From Planctomycetota bacterium (GTDB lineage: Bacteria; Planctomycetota; UBA1135; UBA2386): 13,581 nt of DNA. The notes beneath the pieces were generated by a model. That model was not told the DNA's origin. It did not search any database and was given only the letters and a program-made list of their open reading frames with translations. The position numbers and the translations under genes were made by a program. Where the stretch lies: contig QJVU01000060.1 of NCBI GenBank assembly GCA_003235605.1, positions 1-13,581 of the forward strand. The letters are read 5' to 3'. This document shows, one piece after another, positions 7,385 to 13,581 of the stretch; positions within the stretch are counted from its first letter, which is position 1; every line of letters starts with the position of its first letter.

Positions 7385-9085
7385 TCATCCTCCCGCGCCG
7401 GAGACCACGAAGCGCACCTTCGCGCTGGAAGACATCAACACGTTCTTGGTGGGAGAGAGATAGCGCAGGCTCGCTGCGTTCAGGATTCCACCGCCCGCGG
7501 GGGTGAGCACGATCTGCTGGAGGCCCTTTTCGGGCGGCAGGATTACCAATGGGCCGTTGACGATACGGACCACTGGCACGGTGATGCCGGTGTAGTCCGA
7601 CGCGATGAAAACGGTGAACAGACCACCCTGACCATGGACCTCGGGAGTCAGAAACACCCCAGGAGGGCCGGGCAGGACTGTCTTCAGGGTCGCGCTGTCC
7701 ACGAACGTGTCGCCCGTCCAGCCTGGGACCAGGATCGTGGGCGTGCCCCCCAGGGCATCGCCCGTGGACATCGCGGCTCGCTGCGCGGCGGTGATCGTGC
7801 TCTGAGACGCAGTGTTGGTGTCGATGCGACGCACCAGGGAGGGCAGGTTGGTCTGCTTGAGCGAGGTGATCACGATCCCCGCCTGTGACTGGTAGGCGCT
7901 CTCCGGTGCCAGCGCTCCCGCTCCGTAGGGAGGTTGGGTCTCCTGAGCCGTCCCGGTCAGGTTCAGGACGTTCTTGGCGGTGGTCAAGACCTTGTACAGG
8001 TCGTGGGCATCCGCATCCCCCACCCCGATCGTAAGGGTGGTTTTCACGAACATCGGCACGATCATGATCCCGATGTACGGCTTGAAGTTGGCATCCGATG
8101 TGACCTGGTAGTTGACCCCGTTCGTCCCCGTGTCCAGCAGGAAGATCTCGTCCCGAACGGTCGAGTCCACGTACAGCAGCCGCGTGCCATCGTCGTTCAG
8201 CATCAGCCGCGTCCCGCCGCCGAACTCGGGCAGGTAGCCGGGCTCTTCGTACTTGCTGGCCTTGGGGGAGAGCTGTGTCGCCGAGCCGCTGCTCCCCAAC
8301 ACGTAGATCGAGTAGAGCTTCTGGGGACCGAACAGAAAGGCTACCTGGGTGCCGTCTCCGGACATCGCCATCGCCGCCTTGAGGCGCGACTCCTGTGAGC
8401 CGCTGGGCGTCATGTCGGTGGGCTGGCCGCTGTCCGCGAGCGGGCAGCGCCAGAGCTTGTGGTCGACGGTCTGGAAGAACAGGTGGCTCTTGCCGACGCA
8501 GAGGCTGACGTTCTCCACCACCGCGGGGATCTTCACCTGCCGCGCCGGGGCCTTGCTGCTGGCATAGGTCTGGCCATCCAGGCGGGCGATGTAGAGCTCC
8601 CCGGCCTGGGTGGCGAAAGCCGCATGGCCGCCGCCGTTGGCCATGCCGATGCGGTCCAGGAACGGCGTATCGGTGCCCGACGTCCCCACCCCCTTGAGCT
8701 CCAGGAGCACCACCGCCTGGCCGCGCGGGGTGATCAACAGGTAACCATGCCAGGCGCCACCAGCACGGCGGTACTGGAACACGCGGCCCCCGGAAGGCAG
8801 CTCCACGCGCCACAGACCGTGACGCTGGATCCGCCGCGACCTGGTGGGGTCCAGCTCTTGGGTCACGGTGCGGTTGGTGATCTCGATCGGCAATATCTCC
8901 GCTTGTTGGAGCAGGATCGTGCCGTCGCCCTCGGGCTTGGACTCGTCCAGCAGGCGGAGGGACAGCTGGTTCTGGGCTGCTCCCTCCAGGAGCGCGATCT
9001 GGTCCTGGGCAGCCAGCGAGGAGCCGGTGAGAAGAGCCAGGACGGGCGCCAACAGGGCGGGGACCGGGGGAAGGCTGGGTTTCAT
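7385..9085 (-). CDS. Secreted 566-aa beta-propeller-like protein, function unknown
   Basis: 566 residues starting at ATG 9085 with a signal peptide of about 26 residues (ending SSLAAQ). The body has repeated strand patterns reminiscent of TolB/WD40-like propellers, such as AMAMSGDGTQVAFLF and RLMLNDDGTRLLYVD (the 'sPDGtriaf' type), followed by further blades. The C-terminal third (ILVPGWTGDTF, then ITVPVVRIVNGPLVILPPEKG) is of a different, unassigned beta-rich type. No catalytic motif is evident. It is transcribed toward the kinase/sigma54 regulator with a 22-bp gap, so the two may form an operon. As an exported protein beside a soluble sensor-regulator, it could share a physiological role with it, but there is no direct evidence. 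The 254-bp gap upstream separates it from the divergent gene at 9340. Confidence 0.75.
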   Translation of the reverse strand: MKPSLPPVPALLAPVLALLTGSSLAAQDQIALLEGAAQNQLSLRLLDESKPEGDGTILLQQAEILPIEITNRTVTQELDPTRSRRIQRHGLWRVELPSGGRVFQYRRAGGAWHGYLLITPRGQAVVLLELKGVGTSGTDTPFLDRIGMANGGGHAAFATQAGELYIARLDGQTYASSKAPARQVKIPAVVENVSLCVGKSHLFFQTVDHKLWRCPLADSGQPTDMTPSGSQESRLKAAMAMSGDGTQVAFLFGPQKLYSIYVLGSSGSATQLSPKASKYEEPGYLPEFGGGTRLMLNDDGTRLLYVDSTVRDEIFLLDTGTNGVNYQVTSDANFKPYIGIMIVPMFVKTTLTIGVGDADAHDLYKVLTTAKNVLNLTGTAQETQPPYGAGALAPESAYQSQAGIVITSLKQTNLPSLVRRIDTNTASQSTITAAQRAAMSTGDALGGTPTILVPGWTGDTFVDSATLKTVLPGPPGVFLTPEVHGQGGLFTVFIASDYTGITVPVVRIVNGPLVILPPEKGLQQIVLTPAGGGILNAASLRYLSPTKNVLMSSSAKVRFVVSGAGG

Positions 9086-9339
9086 GGCAGTCGGGATTCT
9101 AGGGCAATAGGAGTGCAGGCGTGGTCGTGAGAGCCAGAACTACGCGGAAGGCCGTAGGTCATCCGGCCCATACCGTCAAACTGCCAGCTCGGTTACCAAC
9201 ATCCGTGCCTCTGCGAGGTTTTCACCGTGGGGCGCGCTCGTGTCCGGGATGCGGTCAGGGCCGTCCAGGATGCGGACGCCGACATCTCCGCGGATCCAGG
9301 TCTCGCTTCCCGGCATGACCCTTGCCCAACCAAGGCAAC

Positions 9340-10449
9340 ATGAAGAACCCGAAGCCCGCCCTCGCCTGTCTCGTGCTGCTTTCCCCCTCGGGGATGTTGG
9401 TCGCCCAGCTGCCCACGAAGGTGGTTCCTCCCCAGGCCGCCGCCTGGGAAGGCAACACGATCTCCGCCTACCCGTTCCAGTACACCCAGTGCCGGATGCA
9501 GCAGGTGTTCGACGGCGCCTACCTGGCCAACGAGAGCGCGTTGATCTTCGAGTTTGCCTTCCGCAGGGCGACGAACGGCACTACGGGCGGCTACCCCATC
9601 AACGGCACGACGTTCACCAACCTCACGGTGCGCCTCGGCACCACATCGAAGACGACCGCCACCCTGTCGTCGACTTTCGCAGCCAACCTCACTTCCACGA
9701 TGACCACGGTCTTGAGCGGCACCTACAGCGTGCCGGCGCAACCCACCGTGAGCCCACCGGCTCCCTTCAACATCGTGTTCAAGCTCAGCCGCCCTTGGAC
9801 CTACGACGCACGGGCCGGCAACCTCCTCTTGGACTTCGAACAGGGAGCAGCGCTCCTACAGTACACCGGCTATTGGATCGATGGCATTCAGCGGGACAAC
9901 TACGGCAGGTACTTCGTCAAGGGGATCACCGGCCCGATGGCCAACAGTGATCGCCCGACGCTGTCCTTCACGACGCCCTACAACGCAGTGCCCGGCGGCA
10001 AGGTGGCCCTGCAGCTGGCATGGCCCACGAAGGCCTACCCGGCCACCCTCTTCGTCGGTGTCTCGAACAAGGCTTGGGGCGCAATCCCGCTGCCCTTGGA
10101 CCTGACCATCCTGGGCGCCCCCAACAACACCCTCTACACGGGTGCCGAGCTGCGGCTGCCCCTGTCCTTCGCCAAGCAGACGAACGGTCGCTACCTGGCC
10201 ACCACCACCCTGCCCATCCCCAACGACCAGCGCCTTGCCGGATGGCACGCCTTCTTCCAGAGCTACCTCCTGGACCCGCCGAGCAACGGGCTGGGCATGG
10301 TGTTCACCAACTATGCGGAGATGGAGATTGGCGGCGGGCCGGTGTTCACGCAGAGCGTTGGGGCCAGCGGCAGGTCCCCCACCACGGGCTACGTCGGCAG
10401 CACCTCGCCTCGGGGCGCGGTCATCCGGTTCTCGGGTGCGTTCAACTAG
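9340..10449 (+). CDS. Secreted 369-aa protein, planctomycete-type, function unknown
   Basis: 369 residues from ATG 9340; a TTG six codons upstream (9322) is in frame but would disrupt the signal peptide. The signal peptide covers about residues 1-23 (MKNPKPALACLVLLSPSGML then VAQ). AAGG lies 4 nt before the ATG. The mature chain is Thr/Asn/Pro-rich and beta-strand-rich, with aromatic patches such as YWIDGIQRDNYGRYF. It has one Cys (51) in the mature region and no recognisable catalytic motif. It resembles exported planctomycete proteins of unknown role by composition and style. That is my recollection, not a search result. It is 37 bp upstream of the radical SAM gene on the same strand, and transcription could run through. 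Confidence 0.78.
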   Translation: MKNPKPALACLVLLSPSGMLVAQLPTKVVPPQAAAWEGNTISAYPFQYTQCRMQQVFDGAYLANESALIFEFAFRRATNGTTGGYPINGTTFTNLTVRLGTTSKTTATLSSTFAANLTSTMTTVLSGTYSVPAQPTVSPPAPFNIVFKLSRPWTYDARAGNLLLDFEQGAALLQYTGYWIDGIQRDNYGRYFVKGITGPMANSDRPTLSFTTPYNAVPGGKVALQLAWPTKAYPATLFVGVSNKAWGAIPLPLDLTILGAPNNTLYTGAELRLPLSFAKQTNGRYLATTTLPIPNDQRLAGWHAFFQSYLLDPPSNGLGMVFTNYAEMEIGGGPVFTQSVGASGRSPTTGYVGSTSPRGAVIRFSGAFN

Positions 10450-10486
10450 CAGCCAGCAAACAACAGAGCTCGAGTATCATCCACCC

Positions 10487-11455
10487 ATGGTCTTGGTGGA
10501 TCGCCGCTTCCTCGTGGAGGGGCTCGAGCCCTGCTACCTTTCCATGAGCAGTGCAGAGCTCGGGTCCAGGGTCGAGAAGGCCCTCGAGGAGCTCCGCGAC
10601 TGCCGCGCGTGCCCGCGAAACTGCGGCGTGAACCGGATGGCGGACGAGACCAAGGTCTGCAACACCGGCCGCCGCGCCCGCGTGGCCAGCTCCTTTCCCC
10701 ACTTCGGGGAGGAAGACTGCCTCAGAGGAAGGAACGGCTCCGGCACGATCTTCTTCAGCCTCTGCAACCTCCGCTGTGTCTTCTGCCAGAACTGGGAGAT
10801 CAGCCAGCAACAGTCCGGCAGGGAGATGGACGCCGAAGAGATCGCCGGCCTCATGCTCGCGCTGCAGGCCCGGGGATGTCACAACATCAACCTCGTGACG
10901 CCGGAGCACGTTGCCCCGCAGGTGGTGGAGGCCATCGCGGCTGCGATCCCCCGGGGCCTGCGCCTGCCCATCGTCTACAACACCAGCGCCTACGATGCCA
11001 TTCCGTCGCTGCGCCTTCTCGAAGGCCTGATCGACATCTACATGCCCGACTTCAAGTTCTGGAAGACGGAGACCGCAAGAGAGCTCGGCAAGGCCAAGGA
11101 CTATCCCGAGCACGCCCGCGCGGCGATCCTGGAGATGCACCGCCAGGTGGGTTCGCTGCGGTTCGGCCCAGACGGCCTGGCGCGCCGGGGTGTCCTGGTC
11201 CGTCACCTGGTGATGCCTGGCCAGGAGGACGAAGCCGCCTCGATCCTCTCCTGGCTCGCAGCCGCCGTCTCCCCGGATACCTACGTCAACCTCATGGCCC
11301 AGTACCGCCCGGACTTCCAGGTACCGAGCACGAGGGATCGCGGTGGCGAGTTGCGCTATCGGGCCATCGACCGGCAGCCGAGCCCGACAGAGCTGCGACG
11401 CGCCGTGATAGCTGCACGCACCGCAGGACTGCGGCTGGACGAGCGCTGGCACTGA
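10487..11455 (+). CDS. Radical SAM protein, PflX-like (COG1313; pyruvate formate-lyase activase homologue)
   Basis: 322 residues from ATG 10487; the frame is open upstream inside the preceding gene, and ATG 10544 (residue 20) is an alternative start. An N-terminal Cys cluster (Cys39, Cys42, Cys46 in RDCRACPRNCGVNR, and Cys58) is typical of the COG1313 group. The radical SAM CxxxCxxC motif is CNLRCVFC at 93-100, ligating the [4Fe-4S] cluster that cleaves S-adenosylmethionine. Downstream segments NINLVTPEHV, IVYNTSAYD, DIYMPDFKFW and VRHLVMPGQ are characteristic of the family. Members were named for similarity to glycyl-radical-enzyme activases, but their substrate is generally unknown. No glycyl radical enzyme is visible here. 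Neighbours on both sides encode secreted proteins that give no clue to its target. No strong ribosome binding site is visible. Confidence 0.9.
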   Translation: MVLVDRRFLVEGLEPCYLSMSSAELGSRVEKALEELRDCRACPRNCGVNRMADETKVCNTGRRARVASSFPHFGEEDCLRGRNGSGTIFFSLCNLRCVFCQNWEISQQQSGREMDAEEIAGLMLALQARGCHNINLVTPEHVAPQVVEAIAAAIPRGLRLPIVYNTSAYDAIPSLRLLEGLIDIYMPDFKFWKTETARELGKAKDYPEHARAAILEMHRQVGSLRFGPDGLARRGVLVRHLVMPGQEDEAASILSWLAAAVSPDTYVNLMAQYRPDFQVPSTRDRGGELRYRAIDRQPSPTELRRAVIAARTAGLRLDERWH

Positions 11456-11530
11456 TCCAATCCGGATCTAGTGATACGAGGAGTTCCTCCTCGGAGCCGT
11501 CGAGAGGCAGAGGGAGTATCCTGGGGCGCC

Positions 11531-12841
11531 ATGAGACCGACTTCGTTACTCGTTCTCCCGCTGCTGGCGCCCCTCCTTTGGGCCCAGAGTCCGGGTTTCT
11601 GGGAACGGCGCCCGTCCCTGTCCAGTCCCCGACAAGAGGTGGCGGCTGCGGTGCTGAACGGCCTGGTCTATTGCGCGGGTGGCCTCGGCTCTGACCGCTC
11701 TGCGCTCAGCACCGTCGAGCGCTACGACCCGAAGTCCGGGAAGTGGGCCTTCGTCGCGGCCATGCCGACGACACTGCACCACTTCGGGATGGCAGCAGCA
11801 GGGGGCAAGATCTACGCGATCGGTGGCTACGTGAGCAGTTTCAGCGGCACCGACAAGTGCTGGGTCTACGATTCCACCAGCGACAAGTGGTCTGCCATCG
11901 CCAACCTCCCTCGGGCCCGGGGCGCGTTGGCGGCCGCGGCGATCAACGGCAAGATCTACGCAGTGGGTGGCGTGGTGCCGTCCGTCGGCATCGTCGGCGA
12001 CCTGACCGTCTACGACCCCTCGACCAACAAGTGGTCCACCCTGGCACCGATGCCGACGCCCCGGGAACACCTCGCGGTCGCCGCTCTCGGCGGCAGGCTG
12101 TATGCGGCCGGGGGCCGCACCAGCAGCAACTTCAAGACCCTGGAGGTCTACGATCCCGCCAACAACAAGTGGAGCCGCCTGAAGGACATGCCCACTGCCC
12201 GCGGTGGCAACGGCGCTGCTGTGCTGAACGGCAAGCTGATCGTGGTGGGCGGCGAGGTCCCGGGCATCTTCCGCGAGACGGAGGAGTACGACCCCACGAC
12301 AGATACCTGGCGTAGCCTGGAGCTGATGTCCACGGGGCTGCACGGCATCTATCCGGTCACGATTGGCGATGAGATCATGGTCGCCGGCGGAGCCACCGTG
12401 GCTGGCTACGCAGCCAGCAACATCGTGCTCTCCCTGCGCATGCATCCCGACGGGGTCGATCCCTACGGCAGCGGTACCCCTTCCTGCAACGGCAACATCC
12501 AGGTGTATGTCACGCACAGGCCTTTGCCAGGCGAGACCATGTTCGCCGTCGTCTCGGACAACGGTCCTGCCGGTGCAGCCGGTTTGTTCGCTGTGGGTCC
12601 CGTCGCCGATGTCAGCGGATCCACTGCCCTCGGCTTTCGTACCCATCTGGACCTGACCAAGCCAATCCTGCTGGTAAGCGTCAGCAGCAACACGTCCGGG
12701 CGCAGCACCCTGAACGCACCGATCCCCAAGGGCGCCACCGGCCTGAGTGCCTTCGGCCAGTTCGCATGGGCCAACACCCAGGCCTGCGGTGGGCAGGGGA
12801 CGGTCAGCTCGTCCCACGGGTTGGGTGTGCGGGTACGCTGA
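11531..12841 (+). CDS. Secreted kelch-repeat beta-propeller protein
   Basis: 436 residues from ATG 11531, which begins a signal peptide of about 19 residues ending LLWAQ. The frame is open 20 codons further upstream, but that extension lacks a signal sequence. Six kelch-like blades cover about 33-303. They show the typical double Gly then Tyr-Asp/Trp pattern: GGKIYAIGGY (91-100) and DKW (118-120); NGKIYAVGG (139-147), YDPSTNKW (161-168); GGRLYAAGG (187-195), YDPANNKW (207-214); NGKLIVVGG (233-241), YDPTTDTW (253-260). A separate C-terminal domain (about 311-436) starts with a YGSGTPSCNG-type motif that I associate with surface or secreted proteins of planctomycetes; Cys319 and Cys419 could pair. 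It probably binds protein or glycan ligands outside the cell. A catalytic role is not supported. It converges on the gene at 12884. Confidence 0.88.
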   Translation: MRPTSLLVLPLLAPLLWAQSPGFWERRPSLSSPRQEVAAAVLNGLVYCAGGLGSDRSALSTVERYDPKSGKWAFVAAMPTTLHHFGMAAAGGKIYAIGGYVSSFSGTDKCWVYDSTSDKWSAIANLPRARGALAAAAINGKIYAVGGVVPSVGIVGDLTVYDPSTNKWSTLAPMPTPREHLAVAALGGRLYAAGGRTSSNFKTLEVYDPANNKWSRLKDMPTARGGNGAAVLNGKLIVVGGEVPGIFRETEEYDPTTDTWRSLELMSTGLHGIYPVTIGDEIMVAGGATVAGYAASNIVLSLRMHPDGVDPYGSGTPSCNGNIQVYVTHRPLPGETMFAVVSDNGPAGAAGLFAVGPVADVSGSTALGFRTHLDLTKPILLVSVSSNTSGRSTLNAPIPKGATGLSAFGQFAWANTQACGGQGTVSSSHGLGVRVR

Positions 12842-12883
12842 GTGCGGTTGGTACGGAGGCCGGCTCCGCACCGTCACACACCG

Positions 12884-13581
12884 CTATTTCACCAAGCTCA
12901 GGGGCACTGGGTTGCTGGCCATGTAGTAGTTGGCCTGGTTGTCGTAGACCAGGTAGGCGTGGTAGAGGACCACGCCGAGGAAGTCCGATATGACTACCTT
13001 CGGAACGTTGATCGAGGCTTGCGCTGTGCCGTTCGAATCGAGTGTCGACTTGGTGTTGGTCAGAATGGAGGTGTTCGCCAACGCGATCGTGTAGTCGGTC
13101 CAAATGTCCGGGACGAGGGGTATGGTCACGGGATCCTGGTTCGATAGGAGGGTGACCCCGGGGGTCGTGCCTGTCACGGACCCGAAGATCCAGTACGAAC
13201 GGTTTGCGTGTTTCTGCCCGGCGTTCACGGTGAGCTTCTGCGTGCCGCCCGCGCTGATCGAGATCTCGTGCAGGTTTGCATACAGGGTGACCCCCATGTC
13301 CAGCCGGCAGGCGAAGGCGTCGGAGGCGCCGTTGAAGCCGGTGTCATACGCAGCTCCGGCTGCCGGGAAGTTCGTGGAGTAGGTACGCCCGGCCAGAACC
13401 ACGACGCCGCTGGCATCCACGGCTAGCGCGTCGCCGGAATCGTTGCCGCTCCCCCCCAGGAACGTGGAGTAGACCAGCTGGGCGCCTCCGCTCTTGCTCG
13501 GATCCAGCCGGCTCACGAAAGCGTCGTCCTGCCCGTTGTAGGTCGTGTCATAGGCGCCGTTGGTCGTCGGGAAGTTGCTGG
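12884..13581 (-). CDS. C-terminal part of a secreted SBBP-repeat protein (5' end beyond window)
   Basis: The frame is open on the minus strand from the window edge to TAG 12884-12886, about 231 visible residues. The first part carries SBBP-type beta-propeller repeats: AYDTTYNGQDDAFVSRLD, then YSTFLGGSGNDSGDALAVD and, one repeat later, AYDTGFNGASDAFACRLD. The repeats have the expected Ser-Thr-Phe-Leu-Gly-Gly and Asp-Ala-Phe landmarks. The last part, about 130 residues, is a beta-rich C-terminal domain (ISISAGGTQKLTVNAG, then SVTGTTPGVTL and a final HAYLVYD and ASNPVPLSLVK). I associate it with large secreted planctomycete proteins. A GTG at 13516 is in frame, but the repeat clearly continues upstream of it, so it is not the real start. 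Probable role: cell-surface or secreted propeller protein of unknown ligand. Confidence 0.85.
   Translation of the reverse strand, partial: SNFPTTNGAYDTTYNGQDDAFVSRLDPSKSGGAQLVYSTFLGGSGNDSGDALAVDASGVVVLAGRTYSTNFPAAGAAYDTGFNGASDAFACRLDMGVTLYANLHEISISAGGTQKLTVNAGQKHANRSYWIFGSVTGTTPGVTLLSNQDPVTIPLVPDIWTDYTIALANTSILTNTKSTLDSNGTAQASINVPKVVISDFLGVVLYHAYLVYDNQANYYMASNPVPLSLVK

Noticed and set aside
7227..8813. Long open frames overlapping real genes, for example 7227-8813 (minus strand, alternate frame), 1123-2406 (plus) and 11546-12877 (minus).
   Set aside because: They overlap genes with clear domains, their products are rich in Arg/Pro/Gly/Ala without recognisable motifs, and such shadow frames are expected in GC-rich DNA.
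9103..9118. Minus-strand sigma54-like site upstream of the 566-aa protein gene.
   Set aside because: It has a TTGC box, but the essential -24 GG is reduced to TG and several other bases mismatch. The implied leader would be only about 7 nt.
11477..11493. Perfect 7-bp hairpin CGAGGAG-ttc-CTCCTCG between the radical SAM and kelch genes, considered as a terminator.
   Set aside because: No T-run follows and the 3-nt loop stem is short. It could be a weak Rho-independent-like element or chance, so it was not annotated.
12854..12868. Small CGGAG/CTCCG stem in the convergent gap between the kelch and SBBP genes, considered as a bidirectional terminator.
   Set aside because: Only 5 bp of stem and no T-run on either side.
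1..13581. CRISPR arrays, tRNA or rRNA genes, insertion sequences, attachment sites.
   Set aside because: I looked for regularly spaced repeats, cloverleaf-like or rRNA sequences, transposase motifs and terminal inverted repeats, and saw none.

Overview
The window is a GC-rich bacterial stretch that most resembles a planctomycete (phylum Planctomycetota). The basis is family recognition, not a search. It encodes several exported proteins with short N-terminal signal peptides ending in an Ala-X-Gln type site. Two of them (the kelch protein and the SBBP-repeat protein) carry C-terminal beta-rich domains that I associate with secreted planctomycete proteins. It also encodes a very large Ser/Thr-kinase/sigma54-activator fusion, a type seen mainly in Planctomycetota and Myxococcota. 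TGA is an ordinary stop at the end of several genes and TGG is used for Trp, so the genetic code is standard.

Layout, left to right. (1) Positions 1-180 hold the 3' end of an unidentified gene. It is followed after 8 bp by an exported PDZ plus thioredoxin-fold protein. The frame of that gene meets two consecutive TGA codons (786-791) exactly where the first redox Cys of a thioredoxin-like CxxC should be, then stays open to 1037 and completes the thioredoxin fold. A perfect 7-bp hairpin with a G in the second loop position lies 21 nt after the second TGA and fits the bacterial SECIS pattern. I therefore annotate one 282-residue candidate selenoprotein with adjacent Sec-Sec residues, not a truncated 199-aa protein plus a non-coding stretch. 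(2) Converging on it from the minus strand is a membrane-anchored family-5 (peptide-type) ABC solute-binding protein. (3) Further minus-strand genes, in transcription order, are a secreted 566-aa beta-propeller-like protein (9085-7385), a 1267-aa kinase-TPR-GAF-AAA+-Fis regulator (7362-3559) and a 196-aa secreted protein (3433-2843). The last is preceded by an exact sigma54 -24/-12 consensus promoter and followed by a strong intrinsic terminator. (4) On the plus strand from 9340 come a 369-aa secreted protein, a PflX-like radical SAM enzyme (COG1313 type) and a secreted kelch-propeller protein. (5) The right edge holds the 3' part of an SBBP-repeat secreted protein on the minus strand, cut by the window end.

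How the parts may work together. The regulator has an intact GAFTGA loop and Walker motifs, so it should drive sigma54 promoters. The nearest perfect sigma54 promoter lies about 55 bp beyond its own stop codon and points at the small secreted protein. A dyad between the two could be the activator site. This suggests a self-contained module of kinase-controlled activator, sigma54 promoter and exported protein. The candidate tandem-Sec thioredoxin-like protein is the most unusual item in the window. Both conclusions are inferences from sequence.
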